Positions 1 through 7,296 of a DNA stretch of 41,456 bases are shown here, piece by piece. A program made the translations under genes and the position numbers. Within the stretch, counting starts at the first letter, position 1. Every line of letters begins with the position of its first letter. The notes below the pieces were generated by a model that was not told the origin of the DNA, did not search any database, and saw only the letters and a list, made by a program, of their open reading frames with translations. The DNA comes from Azoarcus sp. (GTDB taxonomy: Bacteria > Pseudomonadota > Gammaproteobacteria > Burkholderiales > Rhodocyclaceae), in contig JAIRMC010000100.1 of assembly GCA_031258965.1 (NCBI GenBank), positions 1 to 41,456 on the forward strand, given 5' to 3'.

Positions 1-2
1 TG

Positions 3-1025
3 GCCGGGCCGGAACCCGCTCCGGAGGACAAGGACAAGCTTGTCATTGAAAATTCAACGGATCAGATACTGACCCGCGACAAGGATGGCAATTACATCAT
101 AATAGAAGCTGCCTTCTTGCGCGATGAAAATCTCGATCCAGTCTTGAATGAGCAAGGCGAGCAGATGTTGAAAGACAAAGACGGCCGTCTTTTCTCCATA
201 AACGAAGAAGGGCGGGCCTTGTATGAAGATGGCGGCTATCCTTTGGATGTCAACCAGATATCGGCTCACGATAAGGACGGCAATCCAGTCATAATAGAGG
301 CTAGCGTTCCAATCGATGAAAACCACGCGCTAGTCTATAACGAGCAAGGCTATCTGGTGCTGGAGGATAAAGACGGGCGTCCTTTCTATATAGACGGAGA
401 AGATCGCGCCATTTATGAAGATGGCGGCTATCCGTGGAGTGGCGAGGGCGGTTCGCAAACGGATGCATGGCAGCCTCCCAGCCCATTGCCGGAAGGGGCG
501 TCCGATGATACATGGGATTTCGACGATATCCTGGAAGAGGAGCTATCGAACCCCGCATTCGATGAGCCGTATTTTTCGGATGAAGGTTCGGGCGCTTCCG
601 ATTCTGCGGGCGACCCCGCGTCTGATACGATCATATGGGATGACACGGGTTTTGTGGACAATTCCGGCGTATGGGATGCTGACCAGGGCTACGAGTTCGT
701 GGACGACGTCGGCGGCGCCGATTACACCGATGTTGGCTACACCAATATCGACTACGGTACCGATTACACCGATGTTGGCTACACTAATATCGACTACGGT
801 ACCGACTACACCGATGTTGGTTATACCGATACCAGCTACGACTTCGACTACACCGATGTTGGTTATACCGATACCAGCTACGACTTCGGTTACACCGATG
901 TTGGCTATACCGATACCAGCTACGACTTCGGTTACACCGATGTTGGCTATACCGATACCAGTTACGACTTCGGTTACACCGATGTTGGCTATACGGATAC
1001 CGGCTTCGGCGGCGGCTGGTGGTGA
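3..1025 (+). CDS. Acidic repeat-rich protein of unknown function, 5' end outside window
   Basis: The reading frame is open from the left edge, so the true start lies outside; the TTG at 117 is only an internal codon. I do not recognise the protein. Two 64-residue repeats are visible (78-269 and 270 to about 435), each with DKDG motifs and a YEDGGYP end. An acidic Ser/Pro linker follows, then seven 14-residue repeats of the YTDVGYTDTSYDFG type and a Gly-Gly-Gly-Trp-Trp C-terminus. There is no obvious membrane segment in the visible part. The composition (Asp, Tyr, Gly; almost no Lys or Arg in the second half) suggests a secreted or surface protein; the DKDG loops might bind calcium, which is inference. 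It is followed by a 497-bp gap and then two exported proteins and a putative hydrolase on the same strand. Confidence 0.75.
   Translation, partial: AGPEPAPEDKDKLVIENSTDQILTRDKDGNYIIIEAAFLRDENLDPVLNEQGEQMLKDKDGRLFSINEEGRALYEDGGYPLDVNQISAHDKDGNPVIIEASVPIDENHALVYNEQGYLVLEDKDGRPFYIDGEDRAIYEDGGYPWSGEGGSQTDAWQPPSPLPEGASDDTWDFDDILEEELSNPAFDEPYFSDEGSGASDSAGDPASDTIIWDDTGFVDNSGVWDADQGYEFVDDVGGADYTDVGYTNIDYGTDYTDVGYTNIDYGTDYTDVGYTDTSYDFDYTDVGYTDTSYDFGYTDVGYTDTSYDFGYTDVGYTDTSYDFGYTDVGYTDTGFGGGWW
78..435 (+). repeat. Two 64-residue in-frame repeats in the acidic protein
   Basis: Copy A begins at the GAC of 78 and copy B at the GAT of 270, an offset of 192 bp or 64 codons. Both share the order DKDG-N, IIIEA or VIIEA, DEN, YNEQG or LNEQG, DKDGR, then YEDGGYP. 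DNA identity is moderate, so this is an older duplication than the 42-bp array downstream. Confidence 0.75.
720..1013 (+). repeat. Seven tandem 42-bp repeats encoding a Tyr/Asp/Gly 14-mer
   Basis: Units start at 720, 762, 804, 846, 888, 930 and 972. The first two encode DYTDVGYTNIDYGT, the third and fourth DYTDVGYTDTSYDF, the fifth and sixth GYTDVGYTDTSYDF, and the last degenerates to GYTDVGYTDTGFGG. The pattern of shared variants shows expansion by neighbouring-copy duplication. It is in frame and contiguous without spacers, so it is a coding minisatellite and not a CRISPR array. Confidence 0.9.
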
Positions 1026-1522
1026 TCGTGACGGTGTCCGGATCGTCTGTACCGATACTCGCGCATTAGGATAGGGGCGGTCAGCAAAGCTGGCCGTACC
1101 CCTCCCACGTTATCCATCGGACGGTTGGAATAGTCGATGTCAGCGTGCGGAACAAATCCCCCCTGCACGCCGCTTGAATACACGCCGTATGGATTTCCGC
1201 GTCGCTACGCGCTTCTCGCAATGACGGGTGTAAAGGACGCGGCGGGAAATGCGGACACTGCCTCACCCTCGTCATTGCGAGCGAAGCGCGGCAACCCAGT
1301 GGGCGACATGAATAGCCGCGGCGCATCAAGCCTTGCAATGACATTTAATCGGCGTCTCTTTGAATCCACAAAAAACGGCCTTGTTATTGACATGACCGCA
1401 AAACGCCTCCAGGATACGTTCCAAGCATCATCGACGAGAGCCTTGGCAGGTAAGGCGCGGAGTCAAGGGGTATATCGCCTATCGATGACGAATCAAGCAA
1501 AGGTTCCGAGGAGGGAAAGATC
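1026..1522. other. 497-bp intergenic stretch with dispersed inverted repeat
   Basis: No convincing gene is present. An imperfect hairpin at about 1073-1105 (GGGGCGGTCAGC pairing with GCTGGCCGTACCCC) could act as a weak terminator after the acidic protein, but has no T-run. Positions 1188-1229 and 1270-1300 are an inverted pair of a dispersed intergenic repeat ending in CGCAATGACGG, also seen at 32681-32742. An ORF reading through (1137-1604) is only a translation of this repeat. A strong GAGGAGG ribosome-binding site sits just before the next start at 1523. Confidence 0.6.
1188..1300. repeat. Inverted pair of dispersed intergenic repeat
   Basis: The left arm (1188-1229) reads TGGATTTCCGCG then TCGCAATGACGG. 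The right arm (1270-1300) is its reverse complement, GTCATTGCGAGCGAAGCGCG then GCAACCCA. Similar ATTGCGAGCGAAGCGCGGCAA elements are scattered between genes in many proteobacterial genomes. A second copy in this window is at 32681-32742. Confidence 0.7.
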
Positions 1523-2077
1523 ATGCTTGGCATTGCAAACGATATTGGTAACACAGGACGGCAAGCCTGGGTTGCGATACTCCTTGCCGCCTTGCTCGCC
1601 CTGACGGCAGGCCATTGCGCGGCCAAGGACGAGGCGTCCGATAATCCCGATATAGAACCCGGCATGGACATGCGCAACGAGATGGTCGCGGTTGTTATAG
1701 CGGAACGCGGAAATCGTGAGGGTACCATGAAATTCGACCTCACCCATCTGCTCGAAAAATATATCAAGATCGGAGATGATTTTGAATCGGCCAAAGAGAT
1801 TCTGTTGAAAAACGGGTTTGGAATAACCGATTATAAAGGACTCAAGGAATATATGAGGGAAACAGTGTTTGGCCCCAAGGGGGAAAAAATAGTTCGTGCC
1901 AGGCATAATACTTATCGTCTCTCTGGCAGTTATCAAATGAAATATCCCATGAAGTGGACAAAACCACTTCACAAGTTTCGCTATTACGATTGGAGTATCC
2001 AGATCTTCCTTGGACGCAGTCCTGAATCGGAGCGGATAGATAGAATATCCGCAATAGCCAAACTCAGGGCATTTTAA
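1523..2077 (+). CDS. Small exported protein of unknown function, copy 1
   Basis: A protein of 184 residues with a good start: ATG at 1523 behind GAGGAGG. Residues 13-33 form a signal peptide (Arg near the start, then VAILLAALLALTAG) followed by HCAAKDE. The Cys is not in a textbook lipobox, so either signal peptidase I or II cleavage is possible. The mature part contains KIGDDFESAKEIL, a YKGLKEYMRE segment and a basic, aromatic C-terminal half (RARHNTYRL, MKWTKPLH, RYYDW). I do not recognise the family. A close paralogue lies immediately downstream and both precede a putative cysteine hydrolase, all on one strand. A periplasmic inhibitor or immunity protein for that hydrolase is possible, but this is inference from context only. 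Confidence 0.75.
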   Translation: MLGIANDIGNTGRQAWVAILLAALLALTAGHCAAKDEASDNPDIEPGMDMRNEMVAVVIAERGNREGTMKFDLTHLLEKYIKIGDDFESAKEILLKNGFGITDYKGLKEYMRETVFGPKGEKIVRARHNTYRLSGSYQMKYPMKWTKPLHKFRYYDWSIQIFLGRSPESERIDRISAIAKLRAF

Positions 2078-2717
2078 CTTCATGGAGTATACGACTATGC
2101 CACAAGAAGCGCCAAACCCCCTTTCCCCGCCCGGAATGGTTTCAAGGCTGCGATATTCATTGCCGCCTTGCTCGCCCTGACGGCAGGCCATTGCGCGGCC
2201 AAGGACGAGATACCCGATAATCCCGATATAACCCCCGGCATGGACATGCGCAACGAAATGGTCGCGTTTGTTATAGCGGAATACGAAAATAACCGAGTTC
2301 CTGATGAACAAGTCAAACTCACACATCTGGCTGAAAAATATATCAAAATCGGGGACGATTTTGAATCAGCCAAAGAGATTCTGTTGAAAAACGGGTTTAA
2401 AGTAGCTGATTATAAAGGACTCAAGGAATATATGAGGGAAACAGTGTACGGCCCCAAGGGGGAAAAAATAGTCCGTGCTAGGCACAATACTTATCGTCTC
2501 TCTGGCAGTTATAAAATGAAATATCCCATGAAGTGGACAAAACCACTTCACAGGTTCCGCTATTACGATTGGAGGATCCAAATCTTCCTTGGACGCAGCC
2601 CTGAATCAGAGCGGATAGACGAAATATTCGCAATAGCCAACCTCAGGGCATTTTAACTTCACACGGAGCACACGACCATGCCACAAGAAACGACGCCAGA
2701 CGCTTTCCCGCCCGGAA
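1574..2717 (+). repeat. Tandem duplication of a ~580-bp unit
   Basis: Unit 1 runs from about 1574 to 2137 and unit 2 from about 2150 to 2717. The signal-peptide core GCGATA is at 1574 and again at 2150 (offset 576). The sequence ATGCCACAAGAA, which starts the hydrolase gene, is at 2097 and again at 2678 (offset 581). Each unit therefore contains one copy of the small exported protein plus the leader and first codons of the next gene, up to CCGCCCGGAA. The junction near 2138-2150 fuses those codons out of frame to the second copy. Confidence 0.75.
2168..2656 (+). CDS. Small exported protein paralogue, copy 2, with disrupted 5' end
   Basis: The body is nearly the same as copy 1 (1523-2077) from the signal peptide core to the common C-terminus LRAF. 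No ATG exists in this frame between the copy 1 stop at 2077 and the body; the first usable start is TTG at 2168, in the middle of the signal peptide, which would spoil export. An ATG at 2097 opens another frame (MPQEAPNPLSPPG) that matches the start of the next gene (2678) and then ends at 2180 without joining the body. Reading the body frame upstream restores a full signal peptide (GFKAAIFIAALLALTAG). The likely cause is the junction of a tandem duplication. It may be a pseudogene, be read by frameshifting at the C-rich run 2117-2128, or be made as a non-exported form. Confidence 0.55.
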   Translation: MLALTAGHCAAKDEIPDNPDITPGMDMRNEMVAFVIAEYENNRVPDEQVKLTHLAEKYIKIGDDFESAKEILLKNGFKVADYKGLKEYMRETVYGPKGEKIVRARHNTYRLSGSYKMKYPMKWTKPLHRFRYYDWRIQIFLGRSPESERIDEIFAIANLRAF

Positions 2718-3886
2718 CGACTTTCCCGGAAGACGGGAGTTTCCCTATTCTCCCGCAACCACCAGAAACGATTGAAATCCGCTACCAGCCAATGGGGATT
2801 GGTCTTTTCTATCACACGCTCATTGTCTATACAGACATGAACGGAAATCAATGGGCCGCCCGCGGCGGCCCCAATAACTACAATGGAAGACTCCATATAA
2901 CCGTGGAACCTTATAACGATGACCATGAGGATTGGCCCAAGAAGGGTGATGAACCTAACCTGTCATTACTCGTGGCAAAGGGACAAGACCTGTCCGATGT
3001 CTGGCAAAAGATCACCGACGCGGTTCTTGAAATGAACGGCCAAGGCAGATATGACGAACTCAGCAACAATTGCCACACCGTGACATCTCACGGCCTGCAC
3101 GCGGCGGGGATAAATTACCGTCCTCACCCTGAAATATCGGATTGGCAAGCGCCTGGCGCGGAGGAAAATCCCGTCGGCAGCGTTGACTTCCTGAACAGCA
3201 ATGCGCCGACCGAGCCTCCTCTGGAAGAAGCCCCGCCCGCCTCCCGGGAAAGCCCGGCTTCCGACGCCGGCAACTGGCTCGGCGAGCTAATGGAGAGCTT
3301 GCTAAACAGCGTCCTAAACAAGATTGTCAGCGTGGTTGACCCGCTTTGGGGCGCTTTGAAAAGTGTTTCCACGCTCGCGCCAATGATCCTTGACGGTATT
3401 GTCGCGCCCGGTTCACCGCTTGAAGAAACGCCTGTCGAGACGTCGCTTCCCTTGGACCCATCCGCATCTGAATCGGAGGAAACGCCCTCGCCTTCTGGAG
3501 ACTCTGCCGGAAATCTGGGGACGGTTTCCGGCTCGGGAATGGCTTCCGATTCAGAGGCGTCTTCCAGTTCAGGAACATCTTCCGGCTCTGGGACGGCTTC
3601 CGATTCGGGGACGTCTTCCGGCTCTGGGACGTCTTCCGGTTCGGAAACGGTTCTGTCGAATGTTGTGGCGAACCCAATGGAAACGAATCCTGATGGGATA
3701 TGCCCGATCGGGACGGAATACATTCCAGAGTCTCCAGACATGACATCTGTCGTGCTTCTGGATTGCGGTGATAACGACTCACAAATGCCTGAAAGCCCGC
3801 AACCGGATTCGGATTGCCAAGTTGGCCCTTGCGCATGCGGCCCCGATTGTGAGTGTGGTTCCGCTTGGTGGATTCCATGTTTGTAG
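2678..3886 (+). CDS. Putative permuted papain-fold (NlpC/P60-like) cysteine hydrolase with Ser/Gly-rich and Cys-rich tail
   Basis: A protein of 402 residues starting at ATG 2678, 21 bp after the upstream gene. Residues 30-165 hold the order expected of circularly permuted papain-like hydrolases (LRAT/PPPDE/permuted NlpC-P60): an early His in FYHTLIVYTD (His46), then NNCHT with candidate nucleophile Cys132, then LHAAGI. The match is by motif and spacing, not by search. A Pro/Glu-rich linker, one amphipathic or hydrophobic stretch (about 205-250) and a Ser/Gly/Ala/Thr low-complexity region (about 285-325) follow. The last 25 residues are Cys-rich (CACGPDCECG) with a Trp-Trp pair. No N-terminal signal peptide is visible, so export, if any, would need a dedicated system. 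Possible substrates are peptidoglycan, an acyl group or a protein; none can be chosen from sequence. Confidence 0.6.
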   Translation: MPQETTPDAFPPGTTFPEDGSFPILPQPPETIEIRYQPMGIGLFYHTLIVYTDMNGNQWAARGGPNNYNGRLHITVEPYNDDHEDWPKKGDEPNLSLLVAKGQDLSDVWQKITDAVLEMNGQGRYDELSNNCHTVTSHGLHAAGINYRPHPEISDWQAPGAEENPVGSVDFLNSNAPTEPPLEEAPPASRESPASDAGNWLGELMESLLNSVLNKIVSVVDPLWGALKSVSTLAPMILDGIVAPGSPLEETPVETSLPLDPSASESEETPSPSGDSAGNLGTVSGSGMASDSEASSSSGTSSGSGTASDSGTSSGSGTSSGSETVLSNVVANPMETNPDGICPIGTEYIPESPDMTSVVLLDCGDNDSQMPESPQPDSDCQVGPCACGPDCECGSAWWIPCL

Positions 3887-4008
3887 CCTCTGCCAACACA
3901 ATCGGCATATGGTACGGTCTTGATAGGCCGTACACCTCCCCGCCGCCCGGCATGCGGCTCAGATTCCGCGACATCGGCACTGAACGCCGGGAAGAAGGGG
4001 AAAGCCTG

Positions 4009-5379
4009 TTATTTCCCGATGCAGAAGCGCCCGAAAATCACCCCCAGCAAATCGTCCGCAGTGAATTCGCCGGTGATTTCCGACAGGGCATGTTGCGCCA
4101 GCCGCAGGTTTTCGGCGAAAAGCTCCAGCGCCGGAGAGGCGGTTTCGAGTTCGCGCCGGGCGACGCCCAGGTGTTCCGAAGCGGTTTCGATGGCCTGCAA
4201 GTGACGGGCGCGGGCGGTAAACGTGTCCTCGGCCTCTTGCCAACCGGCGCTCTCCAGCAGGGCGGTTTCCAGCAAGCCCATGCCCTGCCCGGTCTTGGCG
4301 GAAAGGGAGAGGGTCGCGGTTTCCGCGCCCGCCACGGCTTGCGTGTGCCTTCGCGGGGATTCGCCGATGAGGTCGATTTTGTTGCGGACGATGAAGCGCG
4401 GAAGTTTCTCGGGGAGTCTGCCCAGGATGGCCAGATCGTCGCCGCTCAGACCGGCGCGGGCGTCGAGCAGCAAAAGGGCAAGATCGGCCTCCTGGATGGC
4501 TTTCCAGGTACGGGCAATGCCGATTTTCTCGATTTCGTCTCCGGGGTCGCGCAAACCGGCGGTGTCGACGATGTGGAGCGGAATGCCGCGTAGCTGGATG
4601 GCGGATTTGAGCGCGTCGCGGGTGGTGCCGGGAATGGGCGCGACGATGGCGATGTCGTCGCCCGCAAGACGGTTCAGGAGCGAGGATTTGCCGACGTTGG
4701 GCTGGCCGATGAGAACGACGGAGAGACCGGCCTGGAGGAGTTTGCCCTGTTTTGCCCTGGCGCGCACTTCCAGAAGGTGTTCGTCGAGGCGGGCAATGCG
4801 TCCAAAAGCATCGGCCTGCTTCAGGAAGTCGATTTCTTCTTCGGGAAAATCGAGCGTGGCTTCGACGAGTGTGCGCAGATCGGTCAGTTCCGCGACCAAT
4901 GCGCGGATGGCGCGGGAGAATTCGCCTTGCAGTGAGCGCACGGCGCTTTTCGCGGCGGCGGCGGTGCTGGCGTCGATGAGGTCGGCGACGGCCTCGGCCT
5001 GGGCGAGATCGAGCTTGCCGTTGAGAAAGGCGCGGCGGGTGAATTCGCCCGGTTCGGCCAGGCGGGCGCCGAGTTCCAGGCAGCGGGCGAGCAGCAGGTT
5101 CATGACGGCCGGGCCGCCGTGGCCGTGCAATTCCAATACGTCCTCGCCGGTGAAGGAGGCGGGGGCGGGAAAGTGGAGCGCAAGGCCGTTGTCGATGGCG
5201 CTGCCGTCAGCGGCCTTGAAGCTGGCAAGGGTGGCGCGGCGGGGTTCGGGCGTCTTGCCGATGAGCGCGGCGGCGAGGGAAGCCGCCCCGGCGCCCGAAA
5301 GGCGGATAATGCCGACGCCGCCGCGTCCGGGCGGGGTGGCAATGGCGGCAATCAGGGCGGAAACGGGCGGAACGCTCAT
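4009..5379 (-). CDS. mnmE: tRNA modification GTPase MnmE
   Basis: MnmE with MnmG installs the 5-(carboxymethyl)aminomethyl group on wobble uridine 34 of certain tRNAs. The protein has 456 residues, normal for the family. The N-terminal folate-binding domain starts [17 protein letters not shown], the helical part contains [20 protein letters not shown], and the G domain shows GQPNVGKSS (G1), IPGTTRD (G2), DTAGLR (G3) and NKIDL (G4). The C-terminus is the invariant FCIGK, whose Cys is essential. The start at 5379 is preferred over longer in-frame options because it matches the family start. Its ATG overlaps the stop of the upstream kinase gene by 4 bases, implying translational coupling. In other bacteria the 3' end of this gene is an integration site for islands. 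Confidence 0.97.
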   Translation of the reverse strand: MSVPPVSALIAAIATPPGRGGVGIIRLSGAGAASLAAALIGKTPEPRRATLASFKAADGSAIDNGLALHFPAPASFTGEDVLELHGHGGPAVMNLLLARCLELGARLAEPGEFTRRAFLNGKLDLAQAEAVADLIDASTAAAAKSAVRSLQGEFSRAIRALVAELTDLRTLVEATLDFPEEEIDFLKQADAFGRIARLDEHLLEVRARAKQGKLLQAGLSVVLIGQPNVGKSSLLNRLAGDDIAIVAPIPGTTRDALKSAIQLRGIPLHIVDTAGLRDPGDEIEKIGIARTWKAIQEADLALLLLDARAGLSGDDLAILGRLPEKLPRFIVRNKIDLIGESPRRHTQAVAGAETATLSLSAKTGQGMGLLETALLESAGWQEAEDTFTARARHLQAIETASEHLGVARRELETASPALELFAENLRLAQHALSEITGEFTADDLLGVIFGRFCIGK

Positions 5380-6179
5380 GTGCCCGTAATGCTTTCGCGT
5401 TGTTTTTCCAGCCTGCGCGCCGTGACGCGAACGAATTTTCCGTTTTTTCTCGCCACGATGATGGCGGTGTCCGTCTGGATGGCGGTTTGGCGCGCCGCTT
5501 GTGCCGCCCGCAGCAGGGCGGCGAATGATTTTTGCATGGCGGCGTCGCTGGCGGCGGCAAGGTCGGTGTGCGTCTTGGGCCGCCAGGGCGGCGCATACGT
5601 GCATGTCGAGACGAGCCGGTATTGCCAGGCCGTTGCCGACCAGCGGTGGATGATGAATCGCGTCGGATTTTCCCCCAGTTCCAGAAAGCGCGGCGGGTCG
5701 CTCAGATTGTCGAACGTTATCCAGGCGTCAACGTATCCCCGGTAATGACGCTCGAAGTTGCGCAGACCCGACGCGAAGCGCCGCCGGATGATTTCTTCGG
5801 GAATGGCGTGTCCGCCCTGCCGCGCCCGTTCCGCAACACGGGCGACGGCGGCATCGGCGCTGGACAGGGCGAGGAAGTAGAGACAGACCCGGTAGCCCGC
5901 TTTTTGCCATTGCCGGATGAGGTGCAGGTAGCTGAGGCCGGATAGCGTGGTCTCGAACGCGAAGGATGCGCCGCGTTGGGCGTTGGCGTGGACTTCTTCC
6001 AGCATCAGGCGGGCCGCCTTGACGGCGGCCTCTTGCGGCGCGAACGGCGATAGTCCGGCGGCGATCATGTCGGCGTTGATGAAGCGCGGACAGGCGGCTT
6101 CCCCGGGAAGAAAGGCGTGCGCGAAGGTGGTTTTCCCCGCGCCGTGCGGACCCGCGATGATGATGATCTTTTTCGGCAT
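5376..6179 (-). CDS. Zeta-toxin-family P-loop kinase
   Basis: A protein of 267 residues. It begins with [20 protein letters not shown], a Walker A loop at residues 10-18, followed by [14 protein letters not shown], the substrate-side motif of zeta toxins, and a FETTLSG segment. Classical zeta toxins phosphorylate UDP-N-acetylglucosamine and block wall synthesis; the many chromosomal orphans in this family have unproven substrates. The C-terminal third (residues 200-267) is Ala/Arg-rich and not recognised. It overlaps mnmE by 4 bp and follows a 44-codon ORF by 47 bp. No epsilon-like antitoxin is obvious, although the tiny upstream ORF is a candidate partner. A toxin role is therefore inference. 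Confidence 0.8.
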   Translation of the reverse strand: MPKKIIIIAGPHGAGKTTFAHAFLPGEAACPRFINADMIAAGLSPFAPQEAAVKAARLMLEEVHANAQRGASFAFETTLSGLSYLHLIRQWQKAGYRVCLYFLALSSADAAVARVAERARQGGHAIPEEIIRRRFASGLRNFERHYRGYVDAWITFDNLSDPPRFLELGENPTRFIIHRWSATAWQYRLVSTCTYAPPWRPKTHTDLAAASDAAMQKSFAALLRAAQAARQTAIQTDTAIIVARKNGKFVRVTARRLEKQRESITGT

Positions 6180-6226
6180 CGGTTTCGGACGGGCCGCGCC
6201 AGTGATGTCGCGGCCCGCTATGGCGA

Positions 6227-6361
6227 TTATTCCAGGAAGGGGTCATCGGTATCGCCTTCCGCACTGGCGCGGCGGGCGGGCGGCGGCATGATGATGCGGG
6301 TGGGCAGGGCGAGGCGGCCTGGTTGCAGGGGGTTGAACAGGGCGGGCGCGGGAGAGTCCAT
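6227..6361 (-). CDS. Tiny ORF upstream of zeta-like kinase (44 residues)
   Basis: Starts with ATG at 6361, preceded by AGGA about eight bases away (CCAGGATCATTC). The product is MDSPAPALFNPLQPGRL then LPTRIIMPPPARR, ending in an acidic DDPFLE. There is no membrane segment. It is on the same strand as and 47 bp from the zeta-like kinase, so it could be a partner or antitoxin. I do not recognise it with certainty; the ribosome-binding site and placement are the support. Confidence 0.45.
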   Translation of the reverse strand: MDSPAPALFNPLQPGRLALPTRIIMPPPARRASAEGDTDDPFLE

Positions 6362-6572
6362 GAATGATCCTGGCGAATATGATCGTGACTGAATATAGCG
6401 AATGGCCGGGCGAACCCGCGCAGTATATCGGCGTGTACACCGTCCGATACGGGCGGCCCGGACAATTTCCCTGAATGCGCGTTGCGCCCCGCTGCATATA
6501 TCGGCCCGGGCGGCGGACGGGCGGGCGGTATGACGGGCAAGCGCGCCCGGAATCCGGTTTTTTCTACAGACG

Positions 6573-6610
6573 AAAAAAATCCGGGAGAAGCGAAATGCCG
6601 CTCCTCCCGG
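6573..6610 (-). terminator. Rho-independent terminator after cytochrome c' gene
   Basis: Read on the - strand, CCGGGAGGAGCG pairs with CGCTTCTCCCGG with one mismatch around a short loop, followed by ATTTTTTTC. It lies about 60 bp after the stop of the cytochrome c' gene. The rest of the 307-bp gap 6362-6668 shows GC-rich sequence with no other gene. Confidence 0.85.
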
Positions 6611-6668
6611 TTCTGTTTCGGGGCTGTGCGCGGGGAAAAATCCGCCGCCCCGGCGGGTCTCGCCCCGG

Positions 6669-7133
6669 TCAGTTCCGGGATTTGAACTGGTCGTGGCAGG
6701 CCTTACAGGTTTTGCCGACTTCGCCGAAGGCGGGTCTGACCGTGGCGGCGTCGCCACTTTCGGCGGCCTTGACGAGCGCGGCGGCGGCGGCGGCAAAGTT
6801 ACCGGCGAGTTTGCCGACTTCCGCGCCGTTCTGGAACAGTTCGGGTTTGACGGTGGTTTTCTGGTCACCGATGGATTTTTCGGTGCCCGGGCTGAACAGC
6901 GCCCCCAGGCCGGAACCGGCAACCGCCGCAATAGCGTTGGCGGCGGCCTTGACCTGGGCGGCATCGTAAGTGCCATCCAGGCTGGCCTTGATCTTGCCCA
7001 TGTTCCAGGAAGCAAAGCTGTAGGCCGCTTTGCGGTATTTGATCTGGTCTTCGGGTTTGACTTGTGCGGAAGCGTTGGCGGCCAACGTCAGGGCGATGGC
7101 GGCGGAAGCGATGAGTGTGGCGGTTTTATGCAT
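6669..7133 (-). CDS. Cytochrome c' (periplasmic)
   Basis: A protein of 154 residues. Residues 1-23 form a signal peptide ending ANASA before QVKPEDQIKYRKAAY. The mature part is an all-alpha four-helix sequence rich in Ala, with the haem-binding CKACH at residues 143-147 close to the C-terminus, the signature position of class II cytochromes c. The family binds a high-spin haem and gases such as NO, and is thought to protect against nitrosative stress or act in electron transfer. The start at 7133 is chosen because it opens the signal peptide; longer in-frame starts read through the intergenic region. It appears monocistronic: 163 bp from the upstream gene and closed by a terminator at 6573-6610. 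Confidence 0.93.
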   Translation of the reverse strand: MHKTATLIASAAIALTLAANASAQVKPEDQIKYRKAAYSFASWNMGKIKASLDGTYDAAQVKAAANAIAAVAGSGLGALFSPGTEKSIGDQKTTVKPELFQNGAEVGKLAGNFAAAAAALVKAAESGDAATVRPAFGEVGKTCKACHDQFKSRN

Positions 7134-7296
7134 GTCTGACCTCGTGTCGTGGTGGATGGCGCGCCGGAAACCGCTGCCGCGTCGCAGCAGCAGCCGGTTG
7201 CGCCGGGTACCGATGATATGCGACTTGCGCCGCAAATCAAAGACGCCGACAGGGGCGAGAGATTTTTCGCGCGGGCAGGCGCATGACGAAACCGCC

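Noticed and set aside
720-1013. Possible CRISPR array
   Set aside because: Repeats are contiguous, in frame and without unique spacers.
1137-1604. 155-residue + strand ORF over the gap before the first exported protein
   Set aside because: It translates the dispersed repeat (RAKRGNP and LAMT motifs) and overlaps the start of a gene with a much better ribosome-binding site.
3905-3935. Terminator after the hydrolase gene
   Set aside because: A short hairpin (GTACGG with CCGTAC) is present but without a T-run and with a wide loop.
4009-4030. att direct repeat of the mnmE 3' end inside the window
   Set aside because: No second copy of the FCIGK-coding sequence was found in 1-3886, so no island boundary can be drawn here.
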